A stretch of 64,000 bases of DNA from Rhipicephalus microplus (lineage: Eukaryota > Arthropoda > Arachnida > Ixodida > Ixodidae), in assembly GCF_043290135.1 (NCBI RefSeq), contig NC_134710.1, forward strand, positions 205,126,692 to 205,190,691, in the 5' to 3' direction. Shown in pieces: positions 1 to 10,325 of this stretch (the first letter of the stretch is position 1; every line of letters begins with the position of its first letter). The notes under the pieces were generated by a model that saw only the letters and a program-made list of their open reading frames with translations, searched no databases and was not told the origin of the DNA. A program made the translations under genes and the position numbers.

Positions 1-3000
1 CTTAAGAAGTTAGAAAAGAAGGCATTGTAGTAATATATAAAGCAAAGTTGCATACGAGGTCATTTATAAGGCTCAGTGGTTCCACATTGCTACATGTTCT
101 CAACTTTCACAAGTCACTGTGTGGTCGAAAACACGGTCGAACAGCGCGCGTCATAATCTTATTTTGTATAGGTCATTTGTATGAGACCACTGTCCTGAGA
201 GAGGGTGTGTCATGCATTCGCTTAGGGGGACTCGGAAGGAGAACGTCATTTTCTTTGTTTTCTTGTCAATAAATTGTACAGGAAGCCCCCCCCCCTCTCC
301 TTTTCCTAAGTAAGCTGTATCATGACCGTCTGCACGAGGACATTGATCATTATGTGACGGCCAGCGCTAACAGCGTGAACTTGAACCTTTTCCAACTCGC
401 CCAACTCGCTACCCTCTCAAGGTTGATAATACAAACACGAGAATTGTTGCATACTCCTGCATCACATACACCTACGGCAACATGTACGAAACCTTTCACG
501 ATCCCCAAGATGGCATCATCCGCGTATACAGTCTGACCGACATTATTGTTCTCTCTGTTTTCTGGTTTTTTTTTTTTTTGGCAAATGGTAGTGGAATGTG
601 GCGTAAAATTGTCAATTGCCATTTCTTGCTCTGCCAGGTCACCGCACAGTTGTTTTATTTCATAACTCCAACTTTTGTCGTAGAATAGACAGTGAAATTT
701 TAAAAGAATTTATCGCTATAAAGCTATAGTCTAGCTTTCTAATTACCCAACAACCCTTTCGGCTCAGGATTTCGCCGATAGCCTTCCGTATCCTAACCGC
801 GTTAGCAGAAACCTTTATTTCCAAAAGAAGAACCAAGCATGGCCCGATTGGGGATTTTCGCAAGAAAAAAATATTTGTTCTGTCAGCCTTACAGTAATTC
901 GCCCTTAACTGGGCTTAACGAAACGCGTACGATTGATGTTTTTAACTCGGAGCGAAATAGGTGGCTGTCCTGATGTCGCATTGTATCTATCGTATTCCTA
1001 ATAATTTCACGGCTTTTCTAAAAATGCTTGACCCACGTGAACACTATTCGTCTACTTACTGATTTTTTTTCGCAATGAGCAACTTTAGCAATATTTGATG
1101 TAGTTTTACTGCGCTGTTGTCCCATTTCACTAAAAATTTATATTGATCTACTAATTAATCTTTTCGATGATCTCTCTTTTGACAAACTATTTATGGGCTG
1201 TATGAAATGCAAAAAGCACAATCAGCATCACACGAAACACGAACAGTGGTCAACGTTCGCACTGATATGGTGCGCGTCCTCCAGTCATAATTAACCTATG
1301 CGTGCATCCGGTGGAACAGCACTGCGCACGTGTGCCCTTGTCCGTGATGATGACTCCTATCGTATGTTTTACCTTTGCGAGTGTTTGCCGCTGCTCGGGT
1401 TTCACTTGACGCCAATAGTGCATGCATAATGCTTAGCTGCGCGATGCGACAACCCGGCTGGTACTATAATAGCAATGGTCACAGAAGGCAGAGGAGAGTG
1501 GTAGCGCAACTACACCCTCTTCTGGTTTTAGGTAAAGTTATCACCCCTCATATTATTAGCTTTTCGGGAAGACTGCGACTGCAATGCAAGAACGCTGCTG
1601 TACTTCGACTTAGACGCATGTGAAAAGGACCGACAGACGACGGATTTTTCTCAATTCATTTTTCCTTCTTTGTATGGCATGCGAGGCAGAACTCTCAGCC
1701 TTCGAATCGTTTGTATCAGCACTAGTTAATACCGAAAGGCGTGGCTAATTTACAACCAGTATTTTTTAGTCTGAAAGGCTTTAAACACGGATGTAGCTTT
1801 CCTCCCGTAATGCTGAGAATTGATAGCGTTGCCACCAGCCCTTCTCGTGATTTGTAAAAGTTGTTTGTTTGATTTTGCAGCAGTTTTTGTAACTATGTTT
1901 AACCACACTCTTTAACTATTTTTGAAAATAACACGCTGTTACAATAAGATTATGTGGCATTATACACCTTTCCTGCATTTGTACCGCGCTTTGTGTACCT
2001 GCCTCCCCGGTTGTCGGCGCCTGTGTAATGAGTGGCTGGTCCTGGCATCGTTACTCTCTCAATACCCCTGCAGGCAAGCCAAGTCATTCGGAAACAGCAC
2101 TACACGTATGCACGGCCGTTCCGAGTAGCAGCACTTGTCAAAATTTCAGAGATGAAGTAGAGGTAGCCAAACCCTGTCGCTCCAAAATTTCAGTGACCTA
2201 GAAACTATGCACACGCTTGCATGAGTACGCTGAAACATTTATCAAAGCGCGCTGACGAGCATGGAGCCATTACGTCGCGCAAAGGCAGCACCACTTTAAA
2301 GCGTGCTACTCACGTAAACCTATATGTGCATTTTTGCGTATTACTTTGTAATATAAAAACTACAACAATATTTAAATACTCCTTATGAATTATCTTGTAA
2401 TATAGAAAGGCAACAATATTTCAATACTAACAAATAAATCATCGACCACTGTCAGCAATCTACGGCCACATTGCTATGTGCATTTGATCGTTCATGTTCC
2501 TGCAGTCAGAGGCACCACAAGTAATTTTTCGCGACATTTATTGAAGAAATAAAAATATTTCTGCGCTAATCACGAAAAAAAGCAAGGTTGCTTTGAATTA
2601 TAGTCAGGCGATCTTTCAATCAGTGGAGTCATCTAACTTCATATTCTGGGCAGTTCTTGGTACCTTTAAAGAACCCCTGCCCGCCAAATGTTTTTGCAGC
2701 ATTTCACTACAGCGCAACTCATATTATATCGCGGATTTAACGCGTAATAACCCTGGATTTTTATTCTTATTTTACGACTTCTCCAAAACACTTTCGAAGC
2801 GCGACGTTACTGCAAAATTTCATCTGGTTTCATATGCATTTCCTATTTATAATTACTATCGAACTGTGCGCTTGAATATGACCAAAATTACTGCATTTCT
2901 TTTTCACACGATGAACGCAATCTGCTTCTCATTCATGAAGTCTACCATTTATTTTTCTTGTTCTAAAATATTCACTTCAGCCGAGCGCACTGAAGTATTT

Positions 3001-3117
3001 ACTTAAGGTGTAGGAACATGGTGTTACACTCATTAAGTTCAGCCTACAAACGAGAAAACCAACCTAATGTTCTCCTCTTAATCAATGCGAAGCATTTTTT
3101 CGCGAGCTTTGGCGGCA
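1..3117. other. AT-rich stretch without a recognisable gene
   Basis: I see no protein family, tRNA-like box or transposon protein here. Open frames are short (the longest is about 137 codons at 2593-3006) and their translations show no recognisable motif. A T11-12 run lies near 570. An imperfect local duplication occurs at 2346-2380 and 2395-2429, both reading TTGTAATATA followed by ACAATATTTNAATACT. The stretch is best left as unassigned intergenic DNA. Confidence 0.6.
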
Positions 3118-3124
3118 TTGAGCG

Positions 3125-3240
<116 letters not shown>

Positions 3241-3289
3241 CAGCCGCCTACGACTTTAGCTTCATTTCGATGATGGAGTCTATACCAAA

Positions 3290-3790
3290 ATTGGCATGGC
3301 GTAATATGACTATGACGAGCATTCATAACATGGAAGTCACGATATGTATGTCATGAATGTCATTAATCATGATTTGCAAGTCATGGTCTTACTGCTGTTG
3401 CGGTGGTTTCGTTCACAACACATATGACTACATGCTACACTCATAGTACATGTAGTGAAATATGAGATGCTACACTCATAGTACTCTCGCGGCCGTTTCG
3501 CTAGCTTCACATATATCAAAATTTATATTACGGGACGTGAACGAATGATCAAGGTATATGGCTGGTACAAACATGATAATCATGACATGAGTGTCATGAA
3601 AGAACATGACTACATACCGTGCACATGATGCGCTAGTGGTCGTTTCGCTAGCAGCATATATACCAAATATGTAATAAATGACGTGAATGGACAATGAACA
3701 TGCCAGGTTCAAACATTATTTATGACATGGAAGTCATGTATGGCATAATTTACACGCCTGCCACTTCTAGTATTGCAAACGTTAGGGATG
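3290..3790. repeat. Satellite-like tandem array, period about 147 bp
   Basis: Two clear imperfect units begin at 3494 and 3641, each opening with CGTTTCGCTAGC. Each then carries an ATATATAYCAAA block, a GACGTGAA block and a palindrome-rich CATGACATG...GTCATG block. A third, more diverged unit seems to precede them (3290-3493), with CATGGAAGTCACGATATG and ATGTCATGAATGTCAT. No coding potential is apparent. The array directly follows the (TATC)n microsatellite. Confidence 0.65.
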
Positions 3791-4384
3791 CCGTCGTTAC
3801 GCTACTATAAACAACATACTTACATCTTATGTAGATACCTGAGTGTGCATAACATTTTTACTTGTGTTTACTCTGTGCCACATCTGTGCGTCTCCTAATG
3901 CTGTGCGAATTTTAAAGGGGCACATCAACCTTCCTCATTGATGCTTCATATGTCATTGATTCTCACTGTACGTGCGATCTGCCAATTTTTTTGCTATGAA
4001 ATTGTTTCGGCATTGGGGCACACTCGCTTACTTGTCTAGTGTGCCAGCACATTTGGCATTATATCTACAACATTGCAGGTCCAAGATTTCGTTAAGTGCT
4101 TTGTGCAACAGTGCTAGCATGTTTTTTGTCCTCTCCTTTTCCCCGATTCTACAGGCGTTTTTATAAAATGATCTAAAAATAACATATTTTCATGCAAAGA
4201 TGAAGTGTTTTGATCATTCACGGGCATATTTTGTGATAACCCCACAATGTTGAAGTTCTGTTATTCAGGCAAAGTTGAGTATATTTCAGGCTAGGCGAAG
4301 TTTTTTTAACATGTCGTTCTCGACAATCACTTTGTGTTCCGGCAGAAATAATAATATCATCACAGTGCTCTTTCGTGTGCATAC
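3791..4384. other. Unassigned intergenic DNA
   Basis: No gene, tRNA-like box or long repeat was recognised. Short AT-rich open frames only. Confidence 0.5.
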
Positions 4385-5182
4385 GTGGTTGAAAAAAAAA
4401 ATCTGTGTATTGGGGACCTGTGGAGAAAGATTGCAAAAAATGGCTGGATGTTCTGCCACAAGACGATCCCTTGGGAGAGCTTCCCAGTGAGCCGGAATGT
4501 TCCACGTTTGAAGTGCCACTTCCCGCTATGCCAAGTCACTGGCCCAGGTGCATCTGCTGCTACGTGGTGGCACGTGTGCTTGACAGACTGGTTTCATGGG
4601 CTGCTCCGCGGACAATGCCGTCTATTCATGGGCGACTACCTCAGCTGCACGCACGCTTGACATCGACGGCGGAGGTTTCGATACAACGAAGACTCCTAAT
4701 GGCGACAGTGGTGCAGGAGCCCCAAGTCCGGGCTCTCGGGGATGGCTGGCCAGCGGCAAGCACTAATCCATGAGCGACCATCACGAGCAATTGGCGTCGC
4801 TCCCCTGCCGATAAAGCCTGCTTGTTCGCGAATCTCGTTTCCGCAGCCCTACGCTATTGCGCCTGGATGGATGGGTCTTTGGGGAAGCGCATTTTCTAGG
4901 CGGATCCATGCCTCACTGCAGTCACGGACGAGCAATCCCCTTCGGCGGGACACGGCCAGGCGCGAGATAGCCCTTGGCTGCATGGGCCCACACCAGCTCT
5001 GTTGCAGACAAAGCATCACTAATGCGTGGACCTTTTGTGTCTATGCGTGCGCTACTCTCATTGTGTCTGCATGCGCCGTCGTTCTCTTTAGCTTCGCATT
5101 TTACTGCGCTGTGAAGAACGTGAGACTTCTCGGCGCCATTTCTCGTGCTTGTTTCCTCTCTGGATGCTTTGTATCTGGTTGA
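4385..5182 (+). other. GC-richer segment with coding-like open frames, unidentified
   Basis: This segment is visibly richer in G and C than its neighbours. It holds overlapping open frames in different phases: 4405-4773 (122 codons) and 4742-5182 (146 codons). No single frame spans it, and I recognise no domain. The second frame ends with a hydrophobic stretch (about residues 94-118) that could be a chance membrane segment. A block at about 4830-4885 (TTCGCGAATCTC, then TTGCGCCTGGATGGATGG) resembles a block at about 6676-6728, so this may be a fragment of an unrecognised mobile element. It could also be a frame-disrupted gene relic. No function can be assigned. Confidence 0.3.
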
Positions 5183-5534
5183 GTGTACAATTACCAGTAT
5201 TTATAGCTCAGCTTGTTTGCCGAAACTTGAGTTGTCTCCGCAAGAAGCTTTGTTTGCTGTTCAATGCTTCTGCAGTCGTTTTACGTTTTCGTATTGTTCT
5301 CTAAGGCACTCCTTAACGAAAACCAGCAGATAAAAAAGTCAAGAAAAGTATAGAGGTAGTTAATTGTACTGTTTTAAGTGTACTATAGTAATTGAAATAC
5401 TGATGTAAAGAAAGCAAAGTGGACGAAAAGACAGCGTGCCACCGGCAGACAACTCCGCTGTCACCACTTTACTTTCTTCAAATGTATATCACAATTACTA
5501 CGATGCGCTTACAATAGCATAATTTTATTGTGCT
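5183..5534. other. Unassigned intergenic DNA
   Basis: No recognisable gene or repeat. Short AT-rich frames only. Confidence 0.5.
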
Positions 5535-5740
5535 GGCCTTTAAATGGGCACTCTCCGCTAAATTCTGTCACCGGCGTCGCCGTCACTCACCGTATATGTA
5601 TACGTATCTATGTACGCGAAAACGCAAAAAAGAATAAAAATCTGAAAAAAGACGCCACCATGCGGAATCGAACCTGGGACCCCCGAGAAGTGAGCGTGAT
5701 GCGTTAACCAATAAGCCACCGAGGAGCTCGTCATTGAATT
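5535..5740 (-). mobile_element. tRNA-derived SINE copy (minus strand)
   Basis: Read on the minus strand, a tRNA-like head contains an A-box-like GGTGGCTTATTGGTTAACGC and a B-box-like CCAGGTTCGATTCCGC about 35 bases later. An AT-rich body (TTTTTTCAGATTTTTATTC) follows. This spacing of internal RNA polymerase III promoter boxes is typical of tRNA-derived SINEs. The tail boundary is approximate. The attached body argues against a functional tRNA gene. Confidence 0.6.
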
Positions 5741-5795
5741 CTTAAACATCAAGCTATTTGTAACCTCCACTGACCGATGGTGACAGACATCTTGG

Positions 5796-5934
5796 GGGGG
5801 GGGGGGGAATGTTGTGTTTTCAGCATTACCAGCAACATAGCGCAATGAGTGCGTGGCTGCACGCGTCTCGGGGGTGGGGGGACTATCGCGTTTTCAACAT
5901 TATTACCAAGATGATGCAATGAGTGCGTGGCGGC
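5796..5934. repeat. G-run and imperfect ~75-bp duplication
   Basis: A run of about 13 G is followed by two related blocks. Each contains GTTTTCARCATTAYYA followed by GCAATGAGTGCGTGGC (about 5815-5856 and 5889-5932), and a second, interrupted G-rich run separates them. No coding function is seen. Confidence 0.55.
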
Positions 5935-5996
5935 TAGAGTTACAGTATATGCTAACTTTAGGTAGCTGCCTAAAGGCAGCATATAGAGTAACTCTA
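5935..5996. repeat. 62-bp near-perfect palindrome without a loop
   Basis: The two 31-base halves match as reverse complements at about 26 of 31 positions, starting TAGAGTTAC and ending GTAACTCTA. The centre falls within the TAG|CTGCC region with no spacer. It could form a cruciform or hairpin. Its role is unknown and it may be part of a larger repeat family. Confidence 0.8.
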
Positions 5997-6433
5997 TAGT
6001 GGCGGCACGCGTTGTCATCTCCCAAGCGTACTTTGCCCCTGAGAGTGGAGACGGTGGATGCTCGCTCACGCGCCCTTATCTCCCGTTGGAGACGATGTTA
6101 CGTTTCGGCTGACGTTGGGCTTTCACTAGAACGTTTCCGTTGTAGTTACCGGGCGCACAAAGGTCACTCCAGTCGTTGCACAATCTCCGTTTGCGAAAAG
6201 GGTGTGCTTTTCATACATAGGGAAGTAACAACTCAGACGCTTATTCCCGTTCATTTGTACCTTTGAGTAGGTTTTGTGCGTCAGTTGTGCGCGAGAAACG
6301 TGGGGCTCGTTTCGATCTGCTCGCTATTCGGCGTGTGACCATCCAATTTTTTGCTATCGCGTTCAATGCTTCGCCTTTCTTCACATCCTGTTTATTTTTT
6401 TTGGCTTCGTTATCTGCTGATTTTGTTAGGATT

Positions 6434-6547
6434 ATGTCAAACAAAGGAAAGAAACCTCAGAATTTTCTTGCTTCATTCCCTGAGATTGGGTCTTCTGAAT
6501 ACCAAACTTGCATTGAAAATATGGGTCTTGAAGTTCTAACAGCCTAA
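6434..6547 (+). other. Short open frame, unrecognised
   Basis: An ATG at 6434 opens 37 codons beginning MSNKGKKPQNFLASFPEIG and ending before a TAA at 6547. It lies at the end of a longer open frame from 6263. I recognise no family. The lysine-rich start and the nearby AATAAAGG signal at about 6735 leave open that it is a relic of a mobile-element protein. It could equally be chance. Confidence 0.15.
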
Positions 6548-7978
6548 GCTGTATTAATTTCCGTTTTTAAATTAAGCACCCTGAAACATGACCGTCTTTA
6601 CCTGTGCGTGATTCTATAGCCTACTCTTTCGTCTGCTCTACTTCCCCTACCTTCTTTTATTTATCTTTACTTCATTTCGCGAATCTCCTTTCTGCCGCCC
6701 TTTGTACTTGCGCCTGGATGAATGGATCATTTCAATAAAGGTTCAGTTGTTTCAATGCAGAGACAGCTGTTTTGTATGCACCAAGAACCATACTAGAAAA
6801 GATCAGGCAGGGCACAGAGTTTTGTCAAAAGACATAAATAATAAAAAAATAATAAGTCATTATACTCAGCTCTCTGTAGGTGCATCACCATTCAAAATGG
6901 TTTAGCATACACCACAGAGGTGATGCGAGTGAGGTCAGCTTGGCATCAAAGGTCACACTGTGTACGTTCCAGTCAACACTCAGTTCACTGTGGATTGTTT
7001 ATTGAAACAGACTGATGACAACACCGCCATCGAACATAAGCAATGTTTACTTGATATGTCCACCTATAGTACCGCATTCTCAACTACACGGCAAACGGCG
7101 TCTTCTGTGGCTTGCTACATGTGCTTGTCGTTACGAGCCCAATCTTCATTTCTATCATTGTCTTGGCACTTTGTTTTATGAGTAGGCTTGATTTGCCCCC
7201 AATATGTGAGAAAGCAAGCTTACCAAGACCAATGTTTCACCGACATCCTTAGACTTCTCTTCAATTTTAAATGTAATTACGTAGCTAGATAGGCATCTGT
7301 AGGTGACATTTCAATTTCTTTATATTCACTAAAGAAGACCATAGAACTTTGTTTTAATATTGTATATATTGTTTTCGTTCCGCCACGCACCTGGCAAATG
7401 GGCTTTAACGTGTACGCCAACCACAAACTCAGGGGTCCGGTGGGGGAGAAAACTATAGCGTTGACGCAGCTCAACGGTATCTGGCCAGGCTTTGCAGCTT
7501 CGCTGTAAAGGAAAGCATGAAACATTGGACGACTGCTAAATGATTCATTGTTTCACACGTGCCTTCGTAAGAATTATGGGAGGAGACCGAATCTCCGCAG
7601 TTTCCGCCTGTAGAGATCCACCAAGACAGTCGTGACTGCCACGCCCAGGAACGTCTGGCTGAGTTCAGTTCAATCCTCCGGCCCTTGGCGTGCCTCGCAC
7701 TAATCATGTCCTCCATCTTCTCAACTTTCTTTCATGGCATCTCTCTGGTGGTCATCCTCACATTATAGTGCTTCATAGAACGCACGTCGAGTTGCGATGA
7801 AAATGAAAATCTGTAGGAGAGAAAATTTTCAACTTCGAGAAACACATCTCAGTTCTCTTTAAAAAGGCTCTAGAACGCCTTTAGAAGTATTCCTCGAATG
7901 AATGCAATAAAGGAGTGTATTGCCTCACGATTTCAAAAAAAGATAAATGGGTGAGGGTGAGGGAAGGAAGTTATGAGG
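6548..7978. other. Unassigned intergenic DNA
   Basis: No gene recognised. The only structured segment is at about 6676-6740 (TTCGCGAATCTCC, TTGCGCCTGGATGAATGG, AATAAAGGTTCAG), which resembles the block near 4830 and looks like a 3'-end or LTR-type fragment. Confidence 0.45.
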
Positions 7979-8118
7979 ACAGATGAGATTAAGAAGGTCA
8001 ATGGTATAAGTTGGCAGCAGAAATCACAGGACCGGGTTGATTGGCGGGGCATAGGAGAGGTATTTTCCCTGCAGTGGGTGCTGTGAGACTAATGATGATG
8101 ATGACGATGATGATGATT
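7979..8118 (+). mobile_element. 5'-truncated RTE-type LINE tail
   Basis: This matches the 3' end of the RTE element found on the minus strand at 35156-36175. Shared blocks include ACAGATGAGATTAAGAAG, CACAGGACCGGGTTGA (NTGGCGG), CATRGGAGAGG and CCTGCAGTGG. Like that element it ends in a (GAT)n-type tail, here ATGATGATGATGACGATGATG. It is therefore a short, heavily truncated copy of the same family and encodes only the last ~35 residues in decayed form. Confidence 0.85.
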
Positions 8119-10229
8119 GCCTCACGAACGATCCGCTCAAATATTTTTAAATCCACCTGCAGTGCGTTACAAGAATTTGTCGCACACTTTGAGCGCTTTC
8201 TTTGTCATTGCGTACAAGTCAATGCACTGAAAGATATGCATAGATGCGAGGGGGGGGGGGGGAGATGAGAGTGTGAGAATTTATACGTGGGCCCGTTCAC
8301 TAGCACGGGTCATCACGTTGAGCGCGTTCTTCTTTCTTTATCATGAACGTGTTTTATGTTGGGGTCCACCAATACTTCACTGACGTATTTCCGTCACAGA
8401 TATGACATTGTAAAATTTACACGATAAGTTGACAACGAAAAACTAGAAGAAATGATGCCAACTACTGCTAAAGAGGACCATGCGTCGATGCCGAGCAGCG
8501 CGAAGATAATTCGTTTGATCGGAAGATGGTGTGCTTTATTGAGAGCTTGTACTGGCGCTAACGATGACACTGGCGGAGGCGTTGACGCTGGCGTTCATCG
8601 TGGTGTTGCACACGAAAGAATGAGGTGAGATGTGTTCGCTCTGCCATTTATTATAAGATTATCCGCAGCTGCTTTGTTCAATCCAAACATTATGACACCA
8701 CCACACCCTGGCCGTCTTCATACCGTGAGTTTTGGCAGTGCTTCTCAATTTGTTAACCACAACCTAATGTAGTCCTGACTTGCCCAAATATTTCTTCTCC
8801 AGAGCCCACGTCAAGTGCATACCATCTACAACTTAGGACGTAACCTACGAGTGGCATGGTGCTAGTGGCTACCTGTTCGCTGACGTCAGCTTTAGCATTC
8901 ATAGTCATATTTTGGCCAATAAAGTAAACCCTGTTCAATTTACAATTGTGTAAACTCTGTTCATAAATGCCATATATGTTAGAAATAAATATACTGAAAG
9001 TAATTTAGTAATTTCTTGGAATTTAGTGGGCGGCACACCACATAGTTTGTCCTACACTGTGAAAGCCTACGGCTGCCGACGTTAGTCAACCCGTTTGCAA
9101 CGAATATTTAACCGCACTGAACAGCTTACTTGACTACCTGCCTAAGTTTGTCGAAACATACACATATATGCTGGCTGTTTGTCACACAATGCAGGTGTTC
9201 TTACACCAGCGCCATCCAAACAGCCGTATAGTAGCAGATGGACAGGTAATATATACGTAACTCCACCCACTGCGAGTGATTGCACGAGTGGGGACACACG
9301 TTCCCATAGGAACCAAGCTATCTGGGCAGGTCAGGAGTAGGTCGTGGTGCTTCTATCCGCGTCGCATCATCTGCGCACGAGAGTAAAAATGAGCAGATGG
9401 TAGACCCCGAAAAGTCGACATGACGGCACCAGTAGATCCAGGTTCCTTCCACGTCTAACTTATAACGTCATCATTCTGCGCTGTGTGGCCAGTAAGTGCG
9501 CAACCAAATAATTTATTTCCTTTCTATTTACGTCCTGAAGCTTCGATAGCAATGTACTTGTTGTCGGTATTTTACAGTGTTTTCAAAAGTCATTATCAAA
9601 TTGCCGGAAACGAGGCTTACAACGCATGGCTAAATAAGCACCACTAATCTCAGCAATAAAAACACAATATGCCTCATGCTTTGTCACCAGCATGAAATGA
9701 CTCGAAGCGATAGCTGATTTCGCCATATATTTATTGCTGTGAAGGCAGTGGGCGAGTAGCAAGGGCAAGTTCGAATGGAAGTGGGTGGTGGCGTCTACAT
9801 GGGTGTTCCCGTGTTGGCTTCTAACCCCTGCTATTGGCACTTACGGCCACGTCCGCTTAACTGGCCCTATGCGTTGGCTGGAGTAACTGGCTGGGAGAAG
9901 GCCATTACGGTCACGTGACCAAACATGACAGCAACCGTGTGCCGCTGCGGAAAATCGTCTATACCGTGGAGCTACCGTGGCGCCCCGAGCGAAGTATGCA
10001 GCGGTTGCCCCACCTGTTGCGCGCGTAGCTCCGTAGAGTAGAGGCATACAAGAAGAGAGAAAGGGGAAACAGAGGAGAGGAAAGAAAGAGGGGATAGTAC
10101 ATGGGCAGTGGTGGTGGGGAAGACACAGGTGGGGAGAGGGGCAAGCATATGAGAGGAGAGGAGACGCGCATGCGAAGGAGGAAGTTGTGGGGTGGACGCC
10201 GTATGAAAGAACAAGGGAAGCATAGACAG
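8119..10229. other. Unassigned intergenic DNA
   Basis: No gene recognised. Contains a run of about 13 G at 8250-8262. Minus-strand open frames at 9841-10254 are proline/serine rich because of a polypyrimidine-biased stretch and show no domain. Confidence 0.5.
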
Positions 10230-10325
10230 AGTTCTGCCATAAGCTGCTTCGCATCTAACAGTTCCGTTGCCGAATATCGAACCCACGACTTATTAGTGTG
10301 CTGCGCCTGTCACTTGACAACGCGG
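10230..10325 (-). mobile_element. tRNA-like SINE head (minus strand, degenerate)
   Basis: On the minus strand a degenerate A-box region (GTGGCCGCGTTGTCAAGTG) is followed by a B-box-like TCGTGGGTTCGATATTCGG. The spacing fits a tRNA-derived SINE head. The body is not clearly delimited. Confidence 0.45.

Noticed and set aside
9841..10286. Overlapping 93-137 codon frames on minus
   Set aside because: They come from a purine/pyrimidine-biased tract, and the three phases are equally open, which argues against coding.
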